A DNA stretch of 64,000 nucleotides from the NCBI RefSeq assembly GCF_023734095.1, contig NZ_AP024620.1, forward strand, positions 430,501-494,500. The letters run 5' to 3'. Shown piece after piece: positions 57,591 to 64,000 of the stretch. The stretch comes from Moorella sp. Hama-1 (lineage in GTDB: Bacteria > Bacillota > DSM-521 > Neomoorellales > Neomoorellaceae). Under the pieces are notes generated by a model. The model worked only from the letters and a program-made list of their open reading frames with translations. It had not been told where the DNA came from and did no database searches. A program made the translations under genes and the position numbers. Numbering within the stretch: the stretch's first letter is position 1; each line of letters opens with the position of its first letter.

Positions 57591-57902
57591 GTGGGGGAGA
57601 AAAACCCGTTTGTACCGGTACACGTGATAATCTCCGATCTGGTCCTGGTGCCGGAGAGCGAGATTATCGTCATGAAGCTGCCCGGGCAACCGCCCTTGAC
57701 GGTTTACCGTATCGGGCCGGCCCAGGTGAAGAAGGTCGAAGAGTACTTTGCCAAGCAAAAACCTTATAGCCCCTGGCAGAAAGGCGGTAAGCATATTGCT
57801 AAGCAAGAGGGAAGTCGAAGCGGTAATAAGGCACCCCGAAAGGATACGGGTCTACTACCAGCCGGTAGTGAATATCCAGTCCGGGCGGCCCTGGGGGTAT
57901 GA
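57591..57902 (+). CDS. Hypothetical protein overlapping the EAL gene
   Basis: 103 aa from GTG 57591 behind AGAGG. The first 65 residues look protein-like (VPVHVIISDLVLVPESEIIV, VYRIGPAQVKKVEEYFAKQK). The last 35 are low-quality because they overlap the EAL gene in another frame. The true end may be affected by an indel. Function unknown. Confidence 0.5.
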   Translation: MGEKNPFVPVHVIISDLVLVPESEIIVMKLPGQPPLTVYRIGPAQVKKVEEYFAKQKPYSPWQKGGKHIAKQEGSRSGNKAPRKDTGLLPAGSEYPVRAALGV

Positions 57903-58500
57903 AGCCCTGGTGCGCGGCGATGGGGTGCTGGCTAAGCCGGGGCGGCTTTTTAAGAGCGCGGGAGCCTGGGGGTTTTTGGGAGAACTGGATGCCGCCTGCT
58001 TTAAGGCCGTGCTGGCCGGGGGAATGCCGAGGGAAGGGGTTTTGGCGGTCAACGTTACTGCCGCCGGCCTCGTCAACCTTGACGCCGCTGCTTACGCCAA
58101 CCCATCCCTGATCATCGAGTTGACCGAATACGGCCAACGGGAACCCCGGGAATTGGCCGGGGTGCTGGAAAGGTGGCGCCGGGATGGAGCCAGGGTAGCC
58201 ATAGATGACGTCGGCCAGGACTCAGGCCAGCTGCGGGCGGCGCTGTACCTGAAGCCGGATTTTATCAAGCTGGATCGTTCCCTGGTGGCCGGCTGCGACC
58301 GCCATTCTTCAAAGCGATTATTTCTAGCTCAAGCTCTGGAGGTATGCCGTTTCCTGGGGGCGGGAGTAATCGCGGAGGGCATTGAGAAGCCGGGCGAGTT
58401 GAAGGTCTTGCGGGATCTGGGCGTAGAATACGGCCAGGGTTACCTGCTGGGCAGGCCGCAGCCTGGATGGGAAAAGGCCATTATGGCTGGTGAGGGGTGA
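57748..58500 (+). CDS. EAL-domain cyclic-di-GMP phosphodiesterase
   Basis: 250 aa, a stand-alone EAL domain: YYQPVVNIQSGRPWGYEALV with the EAL-type motif near 55, GVLAVNVTAAG, LIIELTE, VAIDDVGQDSGQLRAA, DFIKLDRSLV, GVIAEGIEKPGEL and YGQGYLLGRPQP. Most catalytic acidic residues are present, so activity is plausible. No sensor domain. Start uncertain: ATG 57748 or TTG 57796. It may tune c-di-GMP, which controls Tad pili and biofilm in other bacteria. Confidence 0.85.
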   Translation: MPSKNLIAPGRKAVSILLSKREVEAVIRHPERIRVYYQPVVNIQSGRPWGYEALVRGDGVLAKPGRLFKSAGAWGFLGELDAACFKAVLAGGMPREGVLAVNVTAAGLVNLDAAAYANPSLIIELTEYGQREPRELAGVLERWRRDGARVAIDDVGQDSGQLRAALYLKPDFIKLDRSLVAGCDRHSSKRLFLAQALEVCRFLGAGVIAEGIEKPGELKVLRDLGVEYGQGYLLGRPQPGWEKAIMAGEG

Positions 58501-58505
58501 TATTC

Positions 58506-59084
58506 ATGCGTATCGGGGTTGACCTTTGCAACACTATTGCCAATGTAAACGCCGTGCTAGTTATGGAATTTACCCGCCTATCGTTAACCCGTTACCCTGA
58601 CCCGGAAATACCGGCAGGGTTTTTTCATACCCCGGAGGGCCTGGAACTACTAAGCAAGGCCCAACCTTTTCCCTATGCGGCGGTAACATTAAGGTTTCTG
58701 GCCTCCGCCGGGCATGAGGTTATCTACCTCACCAGCCGGCCGGTCCTGGCCGCCGGGTTGACGCGGGAGTGGCTGGCGGCGAACGACTTCCCCGGCGGGG
58801 CACTGGTCTTTCTTCCCCGGGGTTATAAGGCAATGTTTGCCCGGTATTACGGGATTGAATGGTTCTTTGAGGATGATCCCCTGGAAGCCTTGAGACTGAA
58901 TGATGTAGTGAGCCGGGTTTTCTTGAAGATATGGCCATATAACCTGGGGGTTCAAGGTCCGGGGATAGTGAGATTTGTTAACTGGCGCGAGGTTTTGTTT
59001 CTTGTGTCCGGGAGGAAAAGAGCAGGGGCGGGGGTTGTGCATGAGCGACATGATTATGGCGCCCGTATCGGAGCCCAGGGATGA
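58506..59084 (+). CDS. HAD-family 5'-nucleotidase-like phosphatase
   Basis: 192 aa. HAD motif I in IGVDLCNTIANVNA (D-x-C-N-T), motif II in VIYLTSRPV, motif III in the FFEDDPLEALRLND region. The DxCNT form is found in 5'(3')-deoxyribonucleotidase-like enzymes. It may clean up nucleotides or act on another phosphate. Overlaps the next gene by 44 bases, and the Lys/Arg tail beyond 58990 looks poorly conserved. Confidence 0.75.
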   Translation: MRIGVDLCNTIANVNAVLVMEFTRLSLTRYPDPEIPAGFFHTPEGLELLSKAQPFPYAAVTLRFLASAGHEVIYLTSRPVLAAGLTREWLAANDFPGGALVFLPRGYKAMFARYYGIEWFFEDDPLEALRLNDVVSRVFLKIWPYNLGVQGPGIVRFVNWREVLFLVSGRKRAGAGVVHERHDYGARIGAQG

Positions 59085-60042
59085 ACTGCATGATAGCAGG
59101 AGAAAAAATTGGTTCTGGGATAACAATTGCATCTTTGACCTGGGGCTTTCCTGCTACGCTATAGTAGTCCGGCTATATTTGGCCAGGTGCGCCGGGGAAA
59201 CTCGGAAAGCCTGGCCGTCCCTCTCAAATATCGCCGCCCATTGTGGCATTAGCCGGAAAACGGCCAAAAGGGCTATTGATGAGCTAATCGAGAGGGGGTT
59301 GCTGGCCAAAGAAGCGCGGGTAACCGATCTGGGTGACTATACCAGCAATATTTATACTCTCAAGGAACCCGGAGAATTCACAGCCATGCCATCCGGGGAG
59401 GGGGGTAGGGTACCACAGACCCTACCCTGTAACGAAATGCCAGGGGTAGGGTACCACAGACCCTACCTGGGGTCAGACAGACCCTACGTAGGGTCTGAGG
59501 TACACTCGAAGAATACTAAGTTAAGAATAACCAGTGAAGAAGATGTTGTTGTTGTAAAGGCTGCTCCAGGCGAAAAATCGGCTGGCGCAGGGGGGCAGCA
59601 AGAACCTACCCAATGCGCCGACATGGTAACCGGCCTACCAGCAAGCACCGGACCTGTTCTTCAGGAGGTTCCACCTGTGAATACCGAAGGGGATGGAAAC
59701 AAACCGGGAACTACCGGCAACGAGCAAGACCGGCCGGAAAGCCTGGAGGTCCCGGAAGCGGCTGCCCAAATACAGGAGTTATTTATAAAAACCGCAGGAT
59801 ACCCGCTACCTGAAGGGGCGCTTAAGGAACTCGCTGGTTACCCGCCGGAATACGTGACGCAAAAAATCAAAATGCTTGAGAATGGGAAAGAAAAAGCTAA
59901 TGCGGTGGGCTGGCTCCTGGAGGCCTGCCGGGAGGACTACCGGCACCTGCCGCGGGCCAAGAAGGGAAAAAGGAAGTTGCCTAGACCGCCGGGGTCCAGC
60001 AAAGAGCATGACAAGTACCGGGAATTATACAGATTAGTCTGA
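59041..60042 (+). CDS. Putative replication initiator (HTH, DnaD-like C terminus)
   Basis: 333 aa. N-terminal winged helix: SCYAIVVRLYLARCAGETRK, WPSLSNIAAHCGISRKTAKR, AIDELIERGLLAKE, the form found in plasmid and ICE replication proteins. The middle is low-complexity; its DNA carries the repeat array at 59402-59497. The C terminus (AAQIQELFIKTAGYPLPEGA, VTQKIKMLENGKEKANAVGW) resembles DnaD-like regions. With parM it would support autonomous replication of the excised element; this is inference. Confidence 0.65.
   Translation: MSDMIMAPVSEPRDELHDSRRKNWFWDNNCIFDLGLSCYAIVVRLYLARCAGETRKAWPSLSNIAAHCGISRKTAKRAIDELIERGLLAKEARVTDLGDYTSNIYTLKEPGEFTAMPSGEGGRVPQTLPCNEMPGVGYHRPYLGSDRPYVGSEVHSKNTKLRITSEEDVVVVKAAPGEKSAGAGGQQEPTQCADMVTGLPASTGPVLQEVPPVNTEGDGNKPGTTGNEQDRPESLEVPEAAAQIQELFIKTAGYPLPEGALKELAGYPPEYVTQKIKMLENGKEKANAVGWLLEACREDYRHLPRAKKGKRKLPRPPGSSKEHDKYRELYRLV
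59402..59497. repeat. Iteron-like array inside the putative replication gene
   Basis: A perfect 25-bp direct repeat at 59402-59426 and 59443-59467, with 41-base period. Each unit is itself an inverted repeat, GTAGGGT - 7 bases - ACCCTAC. Next comes the 20-bp perfect palindrome CAGACCCTACGTAGGGTCTG at 59478-59497. In all, six or so copies of the GTAGGGT half site. Confidence 0.9.
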
Positions 60043-60075
60043 TTAATAGCGGGAGGGGAAAGGAGATGAGGGGAC

Positions 60076-60264
60076 ATAGCCAGAAAAACTGTATCCGGGA
60101 GTACTGCAAAGGCTTTACAGCAACCGGCGGCCAAAGTATGCGCTGCCTGCCGGCATTACTGGGGCAAAAAACGCGGACATTGCGAAATAACCGGTAGAAG
60201 AGTTAACCCGTACAGGGCCTCCTGCTGGTATTTTGCAATCCACCGGGAACCACCGCAAAAATAA
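60076..60264 (+). CDS. Small Cys-rich protein with no canonical start (ATA proposed)
   Basis: Open frame from 60070 with the protein-like sequence ARKTVSGSTAKALQQPAAKV, CAACRHYWGKKRGHC, NPYRASCWYF: a C-x2-C, C, C zinc-knuckle pattern. The frame has no ATG, GTG, TTG or CTG. AAAGGAG at 60059-60065 is ten bases before ATA 60076, which would give M-A-R-K-T-V-S. ATG 60066 is in another frame that stops at 60195-60197. Conserved-looking; function unknown. Confidence 0.55.
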   Translation: MARKTVSGSTAKALQQPAAKVCAACRHYWGKKRGHCEITGRRVNPYRASCWYFAIHREPPQK

Positions 60265-60282
60265 CGAAGGGAGGCGATCATC

Positions 60283-62658
60283 ATCAAAACCCTTATTATC
60301 ACCGAGAAACCATCTGTCGCCCGTGACCTGGCCGCCGCCCTGGGCAGTTTCCGGAGCCAGGGCGGTTACCTGGAAAACGGGCAATACTACATCTCCTGGG
60401 CGCTGGGGCACCTTTTAGAACTGGCCGAACCTGAGGACTACGACCCTACCCTTAAAAAATGGTCCCTTGAGCAGTTGCCCTTTATCCCCAGGGAGTTTAC
60501 CCTCAAACCTATCAGTAGCGGCAGGAAACAGCTGGCTGTAATCAAGGGTCTGGTACAGGCCCCGGACGTAAGCGCTGTGGTGAACGCCTGCGACGCCGGC
60601 CGGGAAGGAGAACTCATATTCCGCCGCATCTACACCTGGTGCAAAGGTCAGAAACCCGTCAAGCGCCTCTGGCTCTCGGAGGCCACGTCGGCGGCCATCA
60701 AAGAAGCCTTTCGTCACCTCCGCGTAGGTGAAGAATTGGATAACCTGGCGGCGGCCGCCGAAGCCCGGGCACAGGCCGACTGGCTGGTAGGCATCAATGC
60801 CACCAGGGCCTTCACCTGCCGCCACAAGAGGTTGCTTTCGGTCGGCCGGGTCCAGACCCCCACCCTGGCCCTGGTGGTGGCCAGGGAAAGGGAGATCCGT
60901 GCTTTCAAGCCGGAACCCTATTTCGAGCTTTGGGCCACCTTCCGGAAAAACACCGGAGCAACCTACCAGGGCAAATGGTTCCAGGAAAAGCAGGACCGGC
61001 TGCCGGAGAAAAAAGAAGCCGGGGACCTGGCCGGGCGAATAGGCGCTGGCGGCGCCGTCGAAACAGTGGAACAGAAGGAGGCCCGGGAACAGCCACCGCA
61101 GCTGTTCAACCTCAACGACCTCCAGAAAGAAGCCAACAAAAAATACGGCCTCACCGCCCAGCAAACCTTGGACGCGGCCCAGGCCCTGTATGAAAAACAT
61201 AAGCTTCTGACCTACCCCCGCACCGACAGCCGCCACCTTACGGCGGCCCTGGTCCGGGACACCCTGGCCGGGCGCCTCCAGGCCCTGGCCGGCATACCGG
61301 CCTACGCCAGCCTGGTACCAAAGACCCTGCCCCAGCTGGGCAAGCGGTACGTAGACGACAGCAAAGTCAGCGACCACCACGCCCTCATCCCCACGGCCGC
61401 AAGCCCCGATTCCAGCAAATTAAACCCGGCCGAGCAAAAGGTATACGACCTGGTAGCCCGGCGTTTCCTGGCCATCTTCTACCCGGATGCCCGGTACGCC
61501 GTGACCAGGGTGGTCACCACTGCCGGCGGCGAGAGTTTCTTATCCCAGGGCAGGGTGGAGTTGGATCAGGGCTGGAAGGCCGTCTACGGCCAGCAGGAAG
61601 AAGGCGGGGCAGAAAACAAAGACGAAGAAAGCCAGGCCCTCCCCCAGCTGGCGGAAGGCGAAGCAGTCGCCGTTCAGGGAGTAGAAGTAAAGGCGAAGCA
61701 GACCAGGCCGCCCCAGCGCTATACCGAAGCCACCCTCCTGGCGGCCATGGAGAACGCCGGCCGCCTGGTGGAAGACAAAGAAATGGCCGATACCCTGAAG
61801 GCCGCCGGCGGCATCGGCACCCCCGCCACCAGGGCGGCCATTATCGAGCGCCTTATCAAAGTCGGGTACCTTCAGCGGGAAAAGAAAAACCTGCTGCCTA
61901 CCGAAAAAGGTGAAACCCTTATCGGCCTGGTGCCGGAAGAGGTGAAGTCGGTCGAATTAACGGCCCGATGGGAGGAGGGGTTGAAAGAGATTGAAGAAGG
62001 GCGGCGCGACTGTAAAGAATGGCTGGAAGGAATAAAGAATTTCACCATGGAGGTGGTCCAAATGGCCAGGGAACAGGAAGCAGCCCCGGCGGCCGAGCCC
62101 GGCCGGGAAGCCCTGGGGCAGTGCCCCTTATGCGGCCGGGAGGTGATGGAATACCCTAAAAGCTACGGCTGCAGCGGCTACAAAGAAGGCTGCAAATTCG
62201 CCATCTGGAAAGAGATAGCCGGCAAAAAAATAACGGCCGGCCAGGCGAAGGAACTGCTGCAAAAAGGGAAAACCGGTGTAATTAAAGGCTTCAAGTCTAA
62301 GGCCGGCAAAAAGTTTGACGCCGCCCTGGCTCTGGGAGAAGAAGGCAGAGTAGGATTTGAATTTGCCGGGAGGGACAGCGAAGCCCTGGGGAAATGCCCT
62401 CTGTGCGGCAAAGACGTTATTGAGTCCCAGAAAGGGTACGGTTGCTCCGGGTGGAAGGAGGGTTGTAAATTCGTCATCTGGAAAGAAATCGCCGGCAAAA
62501 AGATTACCGCCGGCCAGGCGAAGGAGTTGCTGCAAAAAAGGAAAACTGGAGTGATAAAAGGATTTAAATCCAGGTCAGGCAAAGAATTCGATGCGGCACT
62601 AACGCTTAGCAATGATGGAATAGTAGAACTCGATTTCGGCAAAAAGCAGGAGGAATAA
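60283..62658 (+). CDS. topB: DNA topoisomerase III with two zinc-domain repeats, ATC start proposed
   Basis: About 791 aa, type IA topoisomerase. It begins KTLIITEKPSVARDLAAALG, the Toprim start, with ACDAGREGELIFRRI (Toprim DxDxE region) and the active-site Tyr in LTYPRTDSRHL near residue 310. Two tandem C-terminal modules, each with a CPLCGR/KxV zinc pair and IWKEIAGKKITAGQAKELLQ, follow. No canonical start exists upstream of TTG 60475, which would remove the Toprim core. AAGGGAGG at 60267-60274 is eight bases before ATC 60283, the codon in the M position of MKTLII. Conjugative elements often carry such enzymes. Confidence 0.9.
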   Translation: MKTLIITEKPSVARDLAAALGSFRSQGGYLENGQYYISWALGHLLELAEPEDYDPTLKKWSLEQLPFIPREFTLKPISSGRKQLAVIKGLVQAPDVSAVVNACDAGREGELIFRRIYTWCKGQKPVKRLWLSEATSAAIKEAFRHLRVGEELDNLAAAAEARAQADWLVGINATRAFTCRHKRLLSVGRVQTPTLALVVAREREIRAFKPEPYFELWATFRKNTGATYQGKWFQEKQDRLPEKKEAGDLAGRIGAGGAVETVEQKEAREQPPQLFNLNDLQKEANKKYGLTAQQTLDAAQALYEKHKLLTYPRTDSRHLTAALVRDTLAGRLQALAGIPAYASLVPKTLPQLGKRYVDDSKVSDHHALIPTAASPDSSKLNPAEQKVYDLVARRFLAIFYPDARYAVTRVVTTAGGESFLSQGRVELDQGWKAVYGQQEEGGAENKDEESQALPQLAEGEAVAVQGVEVKAKQTRPPQRYTEATLLAAMENAGRLVEDKEMADTLKAAGGIGTPATRAAIIERLIKVGYLQREKKNLLPTEKGETLIGLVPEEVKSVELTARWEEGLKEIEEGRRDCKEWLEGIKNFTMEVVQMAREQEAAPAAEPGREALGQCPLCGREVMEYPKSYGCSGYKEGCKFAIWKEIAGKKITAGQAKELLQKGKTGVIKGFKSKAGKKFDAALALGEEGRVGFEFAGRDSEALGKCPLCGKDVIESQKGYGCSGWKEGCKFVIWKEIAGKKITAGQAKELLQKRKTGVIKGFKSRSGKEFDAALTLSNDGIVELDFGKKQEE

Positions 62659-62661
62659 AGC

Positions 62662-62937
62662 GTGGCTATTAATAAAATCAAGGCACTCAAACGAATATGG
62701 GCTTTTCCGAAGCCACATACCTTTTTCAGAGATATTTACAAAGATACTGAATGCCGTTTGGGGATTAGATTGGCAATAACTTGTATAGGAGTAAGCTTAA
62801 TCTCCTTATTTTTTTCCCTATTTGGTTTAGGCATTACACCTCCAGAGATATTTCAAATCTCGAAAATAGCCATTTTGAGGCTGATGATTCTTTTCGTGTG
62901 GGTGTATTTTTATTTTATAAAGTGGCTTCATGGTTAA
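62662..62937 (+). CDS. Small two-helix membrane protein, type shared with the 19.9 kb gene
   Basis: 91 aa from GTG 62662, three bases after topB, with GCAGGAGG upstream. Motif ALKRIWAFPKPHTFFRDIYK followed by two helices (GIRLAITCIGVSLISLFFSL; AILRLMILFVWVYFYFIKWL). Same design as the 19899-20219 protein. AT-rich, first gene of cargo behind topB. Confidence 0.62.
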   Translation: MAINKIKALKRIWAFPKPHTFFRDIYKDTECRLGIRLAITCIGVSLISLFFSLFGLGITPPEIFQISKIAILRLMILFVWVYFYFIKWLHG

Positions 62938-62945
62938 AAACCCTA

Positions 62946-63581
62946 TCAAGATTGATTTTGTTTTGTTTCCCTAATAGTGATGGGTTGCTTGATTATAAGA
63001 GGATCAACGACCGTAATTTTTATTGAATTAGGTTTCACCCCGCCGATAGAAACCAAATCATATAGAAACACCCATGAAAAAAGCAATAACGTAATCATAG
63101 CAAAGGGGAATGATATTATGAGGCCTAATATTACCAGCGGGTCAGTTGTGGAAAGAGGGGTTTTGATTAATGTGGGTATTGCTTCAGATCCCCCAAATAA
63201 GTAAAGAAAACCATAGAGAATCCACATCCAAAGAAACCCTACAGAAGAAATATTAAATGTGCCATTAACCCAATTTGGTACGGTGAGGTTATTACTGAAG
63301 TTGAGCTTGGTTTCCAAAAAATATTCGATCCCTTGGAGAATAAGGAAAGCAAAAAACAAGAAGCACCCCAAAAAGCCATATATAGCGCAACACACGCAAG
63401 CAATTTTTAAAGAAAGGAGAATTAAAGGCGCAGAAACGTATTTAAAAATTAGAGCTGCAAATTGGTCGAATAATCCTGGTTCTATACGCTTTAAGATACT
63501 CAGAACTATCAACGTTACCACGAGTTTATCCGGCTTTTTAGTTATAATGAAAAGGTTTTCAACGAATGATAGAATTTGCAT
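62946..63581 (-). CDS. Hypothetical multi-pass membrane protein
   Basis: 211 aa from ATG 63581 behind GGGAGG. Hydrophobic segments near 15-30, 50-80 (LILLSLKIACVCCAIYGFLG; CFLFFAFLILQGI), 110-130 (VGFLWMWILYGFLYLFG) and 145-175 (LVILGLIISFPFAMITLLLF). AT-rich, opposite in direction to its neighbours. No family recognised. Second gene of the topB cargo. Confidence 0.6.
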   Translation of the reverse strand: MQILSFVENLFIITKKPDKLVVTLIVLSILKRIEPGLFDQFAALIFKYVSAPLILLSLKIACVCCAIYGFLGCFLFFAFLILQGIEYFLETKLNFSNNLTVPNWVNGTFNISSVGFLWMWILYGFLYLFGGSEAIPTLIKTPLSTTDPLVILGLIISFPFAMITLLLFSWVFLYDLVSIGGVKPNSIKITVVDPLIIKQPITIRETKQNQS

Positions 63582-63684
63582 GTTTTTCCTCCCACGATAC
63601 TAAAAGTGATTTAATATGCCGCTCCCATTAATTCAATAAGTGACTATTATTTTCCTGCAGATAAGCAAAAAGGAGGTTCATATC

Positions 63685-63973
63685 ATGCTTCCCGAAAATT
63701 TCAAACTAGGAAATGCCCGTTATACAGCAAAGAAGTTACCCCGGAAAGGATACGGCTGTTCCGGCTGGAAAGAAGGCTGCAGGTTTGTCATCTGGAAAGA
63801 AAATCGCCGGTAAAAAGATTATTGCCGGCCAGGCGAAGGAGTTGCTGCAAAAAGGCAGGACCGGGATACTCAAAGGCTTTAAGTCCCGGGCCGGGAAGGA
63901 ATTCGACGCCTCCCTGGTCCTGGGGGAATATGGTAAAGTAAATCTCAAATTTGAAAAACAGCAGGAGGGATAA
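63685..63973 (+). pseudogene. Partial, frameshifted copy of the topB zinc-domain end
   Basis: From about 63706 the DNA follows the last topB repeat (62386-62655): YGCSGWKEGCRFVIWKE, then IAGKKIIAGQAKELLQKGRT and FKSRAGKEFDASLVLGE. The first Cys pair has decayed. One extra A near 63800 shifts the frame, so ATG 63685 (AAGGAGG upstream) gives only 42 residues. It closes the membrane-protein cargo. Confidence 0.85.
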
Positions 63974-63977
63974 TACT

Positions 63978-64000
63978 ATGCGTTTAGCGCCGGAAGGGCT
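63978..64000 (+). CDS. Start of a further gene, cut by the window edge
   Basis: ATG 63978 after GGAGGGA reads MRLAPEG. The downstream frame is outside the window; nothing more can be said. Confidence 0.5.

Noticed and set aside
59402-59497. CRISPR-like repeat
   Set aside because: Only two 25-bp direct copies, internally palindromic and inside a coding gene; iterons fit better.
60415-61380. 321-codon minus-strand frame within topB
   Set aside because: Antisense to conserved topoisomerase motifs.
60475-62658. topB starting at TTG 60475
   Set aside because: It would remove the Toprim start (KTLIITEKPSVARD). The open frame and a good ribosome site extend upstream to 60283.
20295-64000. Relaxase and VirD4-type coupling protein
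   Set aside because: Expected for a conjugative element. No MOB relaxase motif or second FtsK/VirD4-type ATPase was found, so none is annotated; they may lie to the right.

Overview
The window looks like chromosome of a thermophilic, spore-forming, acetogen-type Firmicute close to Moorella. This is inferred from the protein style, the prkA-yhbH-spoVR sporulation set, an archaeal-type cupin glucose-6-phosphate isomerase, a small siroheme reductase, and GTG/TTG starts behind strong Shine-Dalgarno sites. No rRNA, tRNA or CRISPR array was seen.

Positions 1-11654 are ordinary chromosome: the 3' part of an IS1634-type transposase, an acyl-CoA ligase, an HD-GYP-like protein, a small siroheme/Fe-S reductase, a zinc-ribbon protein, queG, pgiA, and the operon prkA-yhbH-spoVR. 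The spoVR gene stops after about 58 native codons. From there to beyond the right edge the DNA is a large integrated element, apparently an integrative conjugative element (ICE).

Element layout. 11.7-20 kb: holin-like mini-toxin, tyrosine recombinase, an orphan HicB, a convergent sce7726/beta-protein pair, one decayed and one intact HicAB pair, four XRE-type regulators with readable promoters, and small unknown genes. 20.3-32.9 kb: a Tcp-type conjugation operon (TcpC-like, TcpD-like pilin, TcpE-like, VirB4-like ATPase, membrane AAA+ ATPase, YdjM-like hydrolase, VirB6-like channel protein, SLT/M23 cell-wall hydrolase), interrupted by VapBC and HigBA. 32.9-43.0 kb: a Tad/Flp pilus operon with three TadZ-like ParA ATPases, CpaB, CpaF/TadA, TadB, TadC, TadG/TadE-like pseudopilins, prepilin peptidase and Flp pilin. 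43-50 kb: a repeat-punctuated cargo zone (ParB-like protein plus Dam methylase, membrane proteins, VapBC, a YgiT-like protein). 50-55.5 kb: four exported proteins. 56-60 kb: plasmid-like maintenance genes (ParM, a ParR candidate with palindromic sites, EAL protein, HAD phosphatase, putative replication initiator with internal repeats). 60-64 kb: topoisomerase III and membrane-protein cargo. No relaxase or VirD4 coupling protein was recognised, so they are probably outside the window.

The most unusual signal is an architecture that recurs at four places and perhaps a fifth. Foreign-looking cargo is bracketed by a backbone gene and a partial copy of that same gene: higA 3' end around VapBC; the 3' end of the 43.06 kb gene in three copies around two cargo blocks; the terminator plus first codons of parM around a small membrane-protein gene; the topB zinc-domain end around two membrane-protein genes; and a shared 65-bp block around the XRE cluster. 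This is what single-crossover capture of circular or excised DNA would leave behind.

A second unusual signal is that three backbone genes (tcpC-like, a small Cys-rich gene and topB) have no ATG/GTG/TTG start where the protein must begin. At the expected distance from good ribosome-binding sites they carry the near-cognate codons ACG, ATA and ATC.
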